49,914 bases of DNA, from NCBI RefSeq assembly GCF_003034915.1, contig NZ_PZJX01000010.1, positions 1 to 49,914 on the forward strand, given 5' to 3'. Numbering within the stretch: the first letter of the stretch is position 1; every line of letters starts with the position of its first letter. The stretch comes from Mesorhizobium helmanticense. GTDB taxonomy: Bacteria; Pseudomonadota; Alphaproteobacteria; Rhizobiales; Rhizobiaceae. The notes beneath the pieces were generated by a model that was not told the origin of the DNA, ran no database searches, and saw only the letters and a list, made by a program, of their open reading frames with translations. A program made the position numbers and the translations under genes. Positions 27,147 to 34,628 of the stretch are shown in pieces.

Positions 27147-28472
27147 TTGCAGACCACAAAACATCGCGAAGCCCGCCTGCCTTGGTACACCATCTATCCG
27201 ACTGTCGCGGAGTTCTCTGGGGCGGTCGGCGCCGACGCTTATGAGGAATGGCTCAGGAACCTACCGGCTAACGATCCGGCGTCACTCTACTTGCACGTTC
27301 CGTTCTGCCGATCAAAGTGCTGGTATTGCGGCTTCCCCACCACCATCACCCGCCATGATGCGCCGATCGTTAATTATCTGGCGGCGCTGCGTGACGAGAT
27401 ACGTTTGGTCTCGGAGCACGCGCCGCAGGCGCTGCCCGTGAGCGATGTGCATTTCGGCGGCGGAACGCCAACTCTCATGGGGCCAGTTGAGTTCCTCGCC
27501 CTGACGGAATTCCTGCGCCGCCACTTTGCGCTTGCGGAAACAGCTACGATCGCCGTCGAGATCGATCCACGCACGTTCACGGCCGATATGGCCGAAGCCT
27601 TGCAAGCAGCCGGCGTGAACCGCGCGAGCCTCGGCGTGCAGAGCTTCGATCCCATTGTTCAAAAAGCGATCAACCGGGTCCAGAGTGAGGCGCAGACGGC
27701 GGCTGCCGTCGAAATGCTGCGTCGGCATGGAGTGACAAGCATCAACTTCGACCTCATCTTTGGTCTCCCGCATCAAACGGTGCAGTCTTGCGTCGAGACC
27801 ACGAGGGCGGCGGTCGCCATGCGCCCCAACCGGCTTGCGGTGTTCGGCTACTCGCACATTCCGTCCTTTATTAAGAATCAGCGCCTCATCGAGGAGGCAT
27901 CGCTTCCGGGCAGCGCTGCCCGCGCCGAACAGGATGCGGCCATTGCCGTGACGCTCATTGCCGCCGGCTACCGAGAGATCGGGCTCGACCATTTCGCCTT
28001 GCCGGACGACGATCTCGCGCTGGCACAGAAAACCGGTCGCCTGCGGCGCAACTCGCTGGGCTACTCGGCCGACACCTGCAAAACCCTGATCGGTTTCGGC
28101 GCGTCGGCTATCGGGCGTGTCGGCGAGGGCTACGTCCAGAACGAGGTTACACGGGATTCCTACTGCCGGCACATCGCAGCTGGCCGTCTGGCGACGTCAA
28201 AGGGCTACCGTCTCACCGACGAAGACCGCGCGCGAGCCGCAATCATCGAGCGACTAATGTGCGATCTCGAGGCCGATGTGCCGGCAATCTGTGCCGCCCA
28301 CGGATCTGATCCGATCCATTTTCTCGATTCTGCTGAACGCTTGGCGATGCTTGCCAAGGACGGGATTGTGGACATCGAAAAGGGTTTTGTCCGCGTACGG
28401 CGGCAGCATCGCTTTGCGATGCGCGTTGTCGCTGCCGCATTCGACGCTTTTCTCGACCGGGTTGCCCGCTGA
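27147..28472 (+). CDS. HemN-like radical SAM protein lacking the fourth cysteine
   Basis: From a TTG at 27147 the product has 441 residues. It carries the radical SAM motif CRSKCWYCGF (Cys54, Cys58, Cys61), HFGGGTPTL, ASLGVQSFD, INFDLIFGLPHQ and a HemN C-terminal region (GYSADTCKTLIGFGASAIG). Overall it resembles oxygen-independent coproporphyrinogen III dehydrogenase. HemN has C-x3-C-x2-C-x-C, and here the fourth position is Phe63, unlike the canonical hemN at 44041-45390. It may be a second HemN with altered activity or a paralog with another substrate. No clear FNR site precedes it. An IS6-type relic lies just upstream, and a decayed copy of its 3' end is at 23814-24039. Confidence 0.82.
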   Translation: MQTTKHREARLPWYTIYPTVAEFSGAVGADAYEEWLRNLPANDPASLYLHVPFCRSKCWYCGFPTTITRHDAPIVNYLAALRDEIRLVSEHAPQALPVSDVHFGGGTPTLMGPVEFLALTEFLRRHFALAETATIAVEIDPRTFTADMAEALQAAGVNRASLGVQSFDPIVQKAINRVQSEAQTAAAVEMLRRHGVTSINFDLIFGLPHQTVQSCVETTRAAVAMRPNRLAVFGYSHIPSFIKNQRLIEEASLPGSAARAEQDAAIAVTLIAAGYREIGLDHFALPDDDLALAQKTGRLRRNSLGYSADTCKTLIGFGASAIGRVGEGYVQNEVTRDSYCRHIAAGRLATSKGYRLTDEDRARAAIIERLMCDLEADVPAICAAHGSDPIHFLDSAERLAMLAKDGIVDIEKGFVRVRRQHRFAMRVVAAAFDAFLDRVAR

Positions 28473-28489
28473 GTCAGCCAACCAAGTGT

Positions 28490-28880
28490 GAGGAGGCCAA
28501 GGCGACGCCGAAGCGAAATTTGACGCCCATGCGGTTTCCTTTCTTCGAGGTCAGGTTCACAGCCTTCGCCGGCGTAGCAGGCCTCAAGCGGCTTCCCGCC
28601 CTCGAAGAAAGCCACGGTGTCGCCATCGATCGCGATCCGCTCGAATTGGTGCGATAGCCGATCTCGTAGTAGGCGCGTACTCATCTGCGCTCTGGTCGCC
28701 GCTCTCCGCCTTATAAGCCATGACTGGATCGAGCGTTCCATCGTCAGGAAGGGATAGACCAACTGCCAATCCCGGACCCAAATTCGACAAGGCGCGCTGC
28801 TTGATCTGGTCGTCGTAAAATGTAGATCGGCTGGACCGCGGGATCGTGGCTATATGCGTGATCTTTCTCAGCTGCTTGAT
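28490..28880 (-). pseudogene. ZinT/YodA-type zinc-binding protein relic
   Basis: Joined minus-strand frames give KDHAYSHDP, YDDQIKQRALSNLG, LPDDGTLDPVMAYKAESGDQSADEY, a shift, ERIAIDGDTVAFFEGGKPLEA and GVKFRF. These follow the order of ZinT (His-rich leader, RSLSDWxGxWQSVYP, GYxTDVxxIxIxG, GxRxLF). The WQSVYP core and several joints are broken, so it is dead. ZinT is a periplasmic zinc scavenger. The relic reads straight on from an aztD relic upstream. Confidence 0.65.
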
Positions 28881-28889
28881 CGTGGATCT

Positions 28890-29105
28890 TGCCGCTCCCG
28901 CCGACGGCCACGATGTGGAAGGGCTTGCCCTCCACGGCGATCTCGCCGTTCCTGGTGAACGATCGCGCCGACACGATATAGGGCTTGAGGGTCGGTCACG
29001 ACGATGTTGTCCCCTGCCGCGGCGATGCACGGCCGTGCCCGTCCATCGAATAGAGGTCGTGAGCTTGAGCGAGTTGGCGATCTTGCCAGCCACGAAGCTT
29101 GGCGT
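28890..29105 (-). pseudogene. AztD-type zinc metallochaperone relic (C-terminal end)
   Basis: Frames joined on the minus strand give KIANSLKL, LYSMDGHG, GDNIVVTDPQ, NGEIAVEGKPFHIVAVGGSGK. This is the order at the C-terminus of AztD, the zinc chaperone of the AztABC transporter (PYSMDGHW...GDxIVVTDP...VEGKPFNIVAVGG). At least two frameshifts occur and the first three quarters of the gene are missing. The sequence then runs without a gap into a ZinT-like relic. Confidence 0.6.
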
Positions 29106-29340
29106 TCTGGTGACGCTCAACAAGGCGACCGCAGCAATGGAACGTGCTGCCAGAGAAGCCGAATCCGTTGAGGCGGGCGGCAAGCTGCGGCCGCGCGTGC
29201 AAATCTGTAGGGTCAGGGAACTATTGAAGGGCAGAAAGCCCACGCTTCCATCTGTCTATGACATTATCTCTGCCGCTGCCGCCCGGCAGGTGGCCGCCGC
29301 GGTTGCCAACGCGACAGGAAATACGGGACCCGCCGTCCTT
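29095..29340 (+). pseudogene. Possible C-terminal relic of a DNA-methyltransferase-type protein
   Basis: The plus strand encodes LGVLVTLNKATAAMERAAREAES and RPRVQICRVRELLKGRKPTLPSV. This resembles the domain that ends some site-specific DNA methylase-like proteins (LVTLxPPTxxMxxEA, YPRLQILTIxELLxGK). The upstream half is absent because the aztD relic begins there. The family link is weak and by memory only. Confidence 0.3.
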
Positions 29341-29453
29341 CAAATATTCCATCGCCGGCAGCGGACAGAAAGCCACGAACGATCAGTCGCCGACACCTGT
29401 GAACAAGCCGTGTGCGACATTGCAATCATCCATTTATTGGCTCAACTGCCCAC

Positions 29454-29843
29454 ATGGCCGTGAATGAACTGGATCTGTTGGTTTTCCAGATGGCAGTGGA
29501 AAGCGTCCGCTCACTCTGCTTGAGCTTCAATGACAAAGCGGCGGAGATAGCCGCGAGGAGCCGCGGAAACCTGCTTTTCGATGTGCGGATCGATGATGAC
29601 GCCGAGGTCCAACGGCTCGCAGCCATCCGATATCGAGGCGGGCAGATTGGTGTGCTGGCGTTGGACAGACAAGGCCTTATTAGCCGCTACTGCGTCGTCG
29701 ACGGTACCTTCTCCCGCTTCATTGCACCGTTGGAGAATTGGACCAGCATGCCGGTGTCAATGCAGGCCAAAATCGATGTCACTCACTATGCCGGCCTCTT
29801 CCTAGGCGCGTTGCGAAATGCCGGTCATATGCTTGGCAACTAG
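29454..29843 (+). CDS. Hypothetical protein, 129 residues
   Basis: From the ATG at 29454 the product has 129 residues; an alternative ATG at 29412 adds 14. It has no signal peptide or membrane segment and looks like a compact soluble alpha/beta protein. Middle blocks are RGNLLFDVRIDDDAEVQRLAAIRYRGGQIGVLALDRQGLIS and a C-terminal helix (AGLFLGALRNAGHMLGN). I do not recognise the family. No good ribosome site is seen at either start. The preserved frame in a region of relics argues for a real or recently lost gene. It is upstream of traG on the same strand, about 665 bases away. Confidence 0.45.
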   Translation: MAVNELDLLVFQMAVESVRSLCLSFNDKAAEIAARSRGNLLFDVRIDDDAEVQRLAAIRYRGGQIGVLALDRQGLISRYCVVDGTFSRFIAPLENWTSMPVSMQAKIDVTHYAGLFLGALRNAGHMLGN

Positions 29844-30508
29844 CGCGGGCGGAACGCATCTGTGGATCTTTGCATCCGCCTGGGCGTTTGAGCCGGCGGC
29901 TCATCGAGGTTCTGCAGCGCGCGGATGTGCCAGGGCCGGGGTGATAGCCGCCTCTGCCCAACAGATCGCCGGCGAGGGCTTGTCGGACAATGAATGTCGT
30001 CAATTCACCGTCCGAGAAATGGTGTCTGGCTCACAAGAAGCACAGCGAATTGAGACTGAAACGCAGTCCAGCTGGGAAACCCAGCGCGAAGGCCGGAAGG
30101 TAACTTATCTGCGATAGAGGCAACGGGAAGGCGCCTTCCACTTACAAGGCAGCGCCCAATATGTCGGTACTCGCCTGAGGAATTCCCATGGCGGGCAGGG
30201 CTACCTCGCGATCCGATCTCGATAGGCTTGTTGTACCTCAGACCGGACTCGATGTTCAGAATTTCCTCAGCGGCTTGCCCGCACGCCACCGCCAGCTCGC
30301 CGACCACGTGCTCACGATAGGCACGACCGATATGAGTCCCCTCCGACTTAGCAGTCCTCGGGAATGCGCGAATATTGATACACCTCGAAGGAGAGCAACG
30401 GCGCGCCAAACAGCCTCTCATCGCACCAAGTCGTACATAGGGCGCATTCCTGTTCCGGCCGTCCCGGGCGATGCTCGATCCATCTCTCCAGAACAGCGGA
30501 GCAAGCCA
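29844..30508. other. Non-coding or decayed region upstream of traG
   Basis: The traG frame is open back to 30188, but codons before the GTG at 30509 do not look like TraG. No relaxase or oriT with recognisable features is seen. A perfect 14-base palindrome (GGAAGGCGCCTTCC) lies at 30126-30139. The region may hold the traG promoter. Confidence 0.45.
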
Positions 30509-32539
30509 GTGACGCCCACGAAGCTTCTGATTGGGCAGATCGCCATTGTGTTCGCCATCGTTCTCCTCGGCGTGTGGGCTGCCACGCAATGGTGCGCTCA
30601 TATGCTAGCCTTTCAGGAACAACTCGGCGCGCCATGGTTTGTCGCGGCTGGCTGGCCGATCTACGAGCCGTGGAAACTGTTGGAATGGTGGTTCCAATTC
30701 GATGCCTATGCGCCCGAGGTATTCGACAAGGCGGGCATGCTTGCGGGCACCAGTGGATTCATGGGCTGTGCCGCTGCGATCGCTGGTTCCCTCTGGCGCG
30801 CGCGCCAGCGCGGCTTGGTCACCACCTATGGCTCCTCTCGATGGGCGGCGACGCGGGAGATCGAGAAAGCAGGGCTGTTTCAGCCGGCAGGCGTCTTCCT
30901 CGGCAAACTGAAGGACCGGTATCTGCGTCATGACGGGCCTGAGCACGTCATGGCCTTTGCGCCGACACGTTCCGGCAAGGGCGTCGGACTGGTTGTCCCA
31001 ACCCTTCTCTCCTGGTCCGGCTCGGCCGTCATTCACGACATCAAAGGCGAGAACTGGCAGCTGAGCTCCGGCTGGCGGTCGAGGTTCTCGCATTGCCTTT
31101 TGTTCAATCCGACTGATCCGCGATCGGCCCGCTACAACCCGCTGCTGGAGGTACGCAAAGGTTCGGACGAGATTCGCGATGTCCAAAACATCGCCGACAT
31201 TCTAGTCGATCCGGAAGGCGCGCTGGAGCGGCGGAATCATTGGGAGAAGACCAGTCATTCACTCCTCGTCGGCGCTATCTTGCACGTGCTCTACGCCGAA
31301 GAGGAAAAGACTCTTGCCCGCGTCGCCACCTTTCTGTCGGACCCGCAACGCTCGTTTGCCGCGACTTTGCGGCGAATGATGACGACCAACCATCTCGGCT
31401 CGGCCAATAAGCCTCAGGTCCATCCCGTCGTGGCCTCGGCGGCACGAGAGGTGTTGAACAAATCGGAGAACGAACGTTCAGGCGTCCTCTCGACCGCCAT
31501 GTCTTTTCTCGGCCTCTACCGTGATCCGACCGTGGCGGCGGTAACATCGGACTGCGACTGGCGCATTGCCGATCTGATGGATGCGGAGTGGCCGATGTCG
31601 CTCTATCTGGTCGTGCCGCCATCGGACATCTCGCGCACCAAGCCCTTGGTGCGACTGATCCTGAACCAGATCGGCAGGCGGCTGACGGAGCGCCTCGAGG
31701 GTGACCCAAAGAAGAGCCGCAAGCATCAACTGCTCATGATGCTGGATGAGTTTCCGGCGCTCGGTCGCCTCGACTTCTTTGAGACCGCGCTCGCGTTTAT
31801 GGCCGGTTACGGAATTCGTGCCTACTTGATCGCGCAATCGTTGAACCAGATCTCCAAGGCGTATGGCGACAACAACGCCATTCTGGACAACTGCCATTTG
31901 CGAATTGCCTTTTCCTCCAATGATGAGCGCACGGCCAAGCGAATCTCGGACGCGCTTGGCACGGCCACGGAACTCAGATCCATGCGCAACTATGCGGGCC
32001 ACCGGCTGGCACCTTGGCTCTCGCATGTCATGGTGAGCCGTCAGGAAACCGCCCGCCCGCTGCTGACACCGGGCGAGGTGATGCAATTGCCGCCCGCGGA
32101 CGAACTGGTGCTGGTTTCGGGATTGCCCCCCATCCGGGCCAAAAAGCTGCGATACTATGAGGATCACAATTTCACCGAGCGGGTGCTGCCTTCGCCGGTG
32201 TTGCGCGACGGACCCTACGCGGACTGCCCGATGTCGCGGCCGGACGATTGGACTGGGCAAGTACGCGGCGTCGACCGTCGTCTTGCGTCCGACGATGAAA
32301 GCGCTGGCGCCGCGCTTGCGGACGAGGGAGGTGTTCAGCAGCAGCGCCATCCTGGCCTACCCGAAGAACATACCGCCGTCACCCAGGAACCGGACCAGGA
32401 CGATCTGTCCAGACCCGCAGACGATGATAGCGAGGCGATGGCGGACAAGCGCGTCATGGACCGGATCTCCACCGTCGCAGGTGCCTATGGCATCAACGAG
32501 GGAAGGGACGATGATAAGGATATCGTCCCCGGCTTCTGA
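30509..32539 (+). CDS. traG: TraG, VirD4-type conjugative coupling protein
   Basis: A GTG at 30509 (GCGGAG upstream) gives 676 residues, the usual size. Two N-terminal membrane segments (about 8-28 and 75-95) are followed by the ATPase domain with Walker A APTRSGKG (151-158), DIKGENW, Walker B LLMMLDEFPALG and ATPase block LIAQSLNQI. The acidic C-terminal tail (about 590-676) is low-complexity. It recruits the relaxase-DNA complex to the Trb channel. It heads the traG-copG-trb order known from Mesorhizobium ICEs. Longer starts back to 30188 lack family resemblance. Confidence 0.94.
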   Translation: MTPTKLLIGQIAIVFAIVLLGVWAATQWCAHMLAFQEQLGAPWFVAAGWPIYEPWKLLEWWFQFDAYAPEVFDKAGMLAGTSGFMGCAAAIAGSLWRARQRGLVTTYGSSRWAATREIEKAGLFQPAGVFLGKLKDRYLRHDGPEHVMAFAPTRSGKGVGLVVPTLLSWSGSAVIHDIKGENWQLSSGWRSRFSHCLLFNPTDPRSARYNPLLEVRKGSDEIRDVQNIADILVDPEGALERRNHWEKTSHSLLVGAILHVLYAEEEKTLARVATFLSDPQRSFAATLRRMMTTNHLGSANKPQVHPVVASAAREVLNKSENERSGVLSTAMSFLGLYRDPTVAAVTSDCDWRIADLMDAEWPMSLYLVVPPSDISRTKPLVRLILNQIGRRLTERLEGDPKKSRKHQLLMMLDEFPALGRLDFFETALAFMAGYGIRAYLIAQSLNQISKAYGDNNAILDNCHLRIAFSSNDERTAKRISDALGTATELRSMRNYAGHRLAPWLSHVMVSRQETARPLLTPGEVMQLPPADELVLVSGLPPIRAKKLRYYEDHNFTERVLPSPVLRDGPYADCPMSRPDDWTGQVRGVDRRLASDDESAGAALADEGGVQQQRHPGLPEEHTAVTQEPDQDDLSRPADDDSEAMADKRVMDRISTVAGAYGINEGRDDDKDIVPGF

Positions 32540-32610
32540 ACGCTTTCCGCAGCTCGGGCGTATCTCAGCGTAGATAACGGCCGTAAGCAATTTTGGGCAT
32601 CTCGATAATG

Positions 32611-32654
32611 CTTGTTCCGCCGCCGGCCCGCCAGCGCCGGCCAGTTGGAACAAG
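32611..32654. promoter_or_regulatory. Two-tier inverted repeat before the CopG-type gene
   Basis: CTTGTTCC (32611-32618) and GGAACAAG (32647-32654) form perfect outer arms, and GCCGGC occurs twice inside, so the 44 bases can fold into a long hairpin. It ends three bases before the ATG of the ribbon-helix-helix gene. Position and symmetry suggest an operator for that regulator, or a hairpin that sequesters its translation start or attenuates read-through from traG. Confidence 0.55.
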
Positions 32655-32657
32655 CGC

Positions 32658-33071
32658 ATGAAGCCCCACCGCATTCGTCACCAGTTTCTGCTCGAACCGG
32701 AATTGAGCGAGAAGCTGGACAACCTCAGCCGCGATCCCTCGACCACAAAATCCGCGGTCGTCGCGAAGGCCGTAGAAGCTTTCATCGAGCGGCGTGGCGA
32801 GAATGAACTCGATCGGCGCTATGGCATGAGGCTGGACCGTCTTTCCCGCGACCTCAGTCACGTCAGGCGCGATGTCGACATGACATTGGAAAGCTTGGCG
32901 CTCTTCATCCGCTTTTCGATCACGCTTCATGCCCACACGCCTGTTCCGGACAAGGCGACGCAGGCGATTGCTCAGGAGCGTTTCGACAAATTCGTCGAGC
33001 AGGTCGGTCGCCAGATCGCATCGGGGAAACGCTCGTTTGGCAAAGACAATGGCGGAGGAGGGGAAGGATGA
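32658..33071 (+). CDS. CopG-type ribbon-helix-helix regulator of the trb operon
   Basis: The 137-residue protein begins MKPHRIRHQFLLEPELSEKLDNLS, a strand followed by the helices of a CopG/Arc-type ribbon-helix-helix domain (to about residue 48), then a helical C-terminal extension. Small CopG proteins between traG and trbB are a regular feature of this cluster type and are presumed transcriptional regulators. Its stop overlaps the trbB start (ATGA). An inverted repeat directly upstream may be its operator. Confidence 0.85.
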   Translation: MKPHRIRHQFLLEPELSEKLDNLSRDPSTTKSAVVAKAVEAFIERRGENELDRRYGMRLDRLSRDLSHVRRDVDMTLESLALFIRFSITLHAHTPVPDKATQAIAQERFDKFVEQVGRQIASGKRSFGKDNGGGGEG

Positions 33072-34036
33072 GCACTCATCCAGAGGCCGACCACCGACGC
33101 CGCGCCATGCTGCGCACCGCCATGGGTCCGACGATCACTGAGGCGCTGGCCGATCCATTGGTCATCGAGGTGATGGTCAATCCCGATGGTGCGCTGCGGC
33201 TCGACCGGCTGGGAGAAGGCCGAATCGATACGGCCGTGCATATGCATCCTTCCGAGGCGGAACGCATCATCCGCCTGGTCGCTTCCCACGTGCGTGCCGA
33301 GGCGCATGCGGACAATCCGATTGTCAGCGCCGAATTGCCATCGGGCGAACGCTTCGAGGGACTGCTGCCGCCTGTCGTGCTGGCGCCTTGCTTTGCCATC
33401 CGCAAACCAGCCGCAAAGCTCTACACGCTGGCCAACTATGTTGCCGATCGCATCATGTTGCCGCTGCAGGCCGATGCGTTGATAAAGGCAGTCCGAGAAC
33501 GGCGCAACATCCTTGTCGCCGGAGGCACGTCGTCGGGTAAGACGACGCTTGCCAATGCGCTGCTGGCCGAAGTCGCCGAATGCGACGAGCGAGTGATCCT
33601 CATCGAGGACACCCGCGAACTGCAATGCGCAGCAAAGGACTGCGTTGCCCTGAGAACCAGGCGGGGCTCGGTCACACTCGCCGATCTCGTGCGCTCGACG
33701 CTCCGGCTCCGCCCCGACCGCATCATCGTCGGTGAAGTCAGGGGCGCGGAAGCGCTGGACATGCTCAAGGCATGGAACACCGGGCACCCCGGCGGCATCG
33801 CCACGGTTCATGCCAATTCGGCGCGCTCTGCCCTCTATCGCATCGAGCAGCTTGCACAGGAAGCTGTCGTCACCGTGCCGCGCCGCCTCATCGCCGATGC
33901 CATCGATCTCATCGTCTTCATCGCGGGGCGCGGCTCGTCGCGCCACATCGATGCAATCGCTGAGGTCACAGGTCTCGACGGCAGCGGCGACTACGCCGTC
34001 ACCCCACTCACGCCTCAGCAACTCCAGCAACTCTGA
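33068..34036 (+). CDS. trbB: TrbB, VirB11-type conjugation ATPase
   Basis: The 322-residue product has the VirB11/GspE-type layout: N-terminal domain with VIEVMVNPDGALRLDRLG, Walker A AGGTSSGKTT (151-160), Asp box LIEDTRELQ, Walker B RPDRIIVGEVRG and His box GHPGGIATVHANS. It powers pilus assembly and DNA transfer in the Trb system. Start and stop of neighbours overlap or lie within 11 bases (trbC follows at 34048), consistent with one operon. Confidence 0.95.
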   Translation: MSTHPEADHRRRAMLRTAMGPTITEALADPLVIEVMVNPDGALRLDRLGEGRIDTAVHMHPSEAERIIRLVASHVRAEAHADNPIVSAELPSGERFEGLLPPVVLAPCFAIRKPAAKLYTLANYVADRIMLPLQADALIKAVRERRNILVAGGTSSGKTTLANALLAEVAECDERVILIEDTRELQCAAKDCVALRTRRGSVTLADLVRSTLRLRPDRIIVGEVRGAEALDMLKAWNTGHPGGIATVHANSARSALYRIEQLAQEAVVTVPRRLIADAIDLIVFIAGRGSSRHIDAIAEVTGLDGSGDYAVTPLTPQQLQQL

Positions 34037-34047
34037 AAGGCCCCCTT

Positions 34048-34356
34048 ATGCGCAAGAAGCTCCGCTTTCTTTCGTTTGCCGCGCTCGCGTTTCTTCTCAC
34101 AGTTCCGGCGCACGCTGCCGGCTCCGGCATGCCTTGGGAACAGCCGCTGCAGCAGATCCTGGAATCGGTGCAGGGACCGGTCGCCAAAATCGTCGCGGTG
34201 ATCATCATCATCACCACCGGCCTGACCCTTGCCTTCGGCGATACTGCAGGCGGTTTCCGCCGGCTGATTCAGATCGTCTTCGGCCTGTCGATCGCCTTCG
34301 CCGCATCGAGCTTCTTCCTCTCGTTCTTCTCCTTCGGCGGCGGGACGCTCGTCTGA
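34048..34356 (+). CDS. trbC: TrbC, conjugative pilin precursor
   Basis: The 102-residue protein has a signal peptide (MRKKLRFLSFAALAFLLTVPAHA, cleavage before AGSG) and two hydrophobic helices (IVAVIIIITTGLTLAF and LIQIVFGLSIAFAASSFFLSF), the VirB2/TrbC layout. It forms the conjugative pilus. It overlaps the trbD start by one base (TGATG). Confidence 0.92.
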   Translation: MRKKLRFLSFAALAFLLTVPAHAAGSGMPWEQPLQQILESVQGPVAKIVAVIIIITTGLTLAFGDTAGGFRRLIQIVFGLSIAFAASSFFLSFFSFGGGTLV

Positions 34357-34628
34357 TGGCCGCCGGAGTGCAACATATCGAGGGCTTCGAGGTTCCCGTT
34401 CACCGGGCCTTGACTGAACCGATCCTGCTGGGCGGCGCGCCGCGGGCGGTGGCGATCCTCAACGGCACGGTGGCTGCGGCCATCGGACTAGGCTTGCAGC
34501 AATGGATTGCCGGGCTAGTGCTCTGGCTTGGCGGCCACACGCTCGCGGTCTTTGCCGCAAGGCGCGATCCCGACTTTGCCAGCGTGCTTGTCCGTCACCT
34601 TCGCCTGAGGGGATGGCTCGCATGCTGA
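34356..34628 (+). CDS. trbD: TrbD, VirB3-like inner-membrane component
   Basis: The 90-residue protein has VPVHRALTEPILLGGAPRAV, a membrane helix (GLQQWIAGLVLWLGG) and an RRDPDF motif typical of TrbD/VirB3. The start overlaps the trbC stop. Its last codons overlap the start of trbE (34622). The length is normal for the family. Confidence 0.9.
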   Translation: MAAGVQHIEGFEVPVHRALTEPILLGGAPRAVAILNGTVAAAIGLGLQQWIAGLVLWLGGHTLAVFAARRDPDFASVLVRHLRLRGWLAC

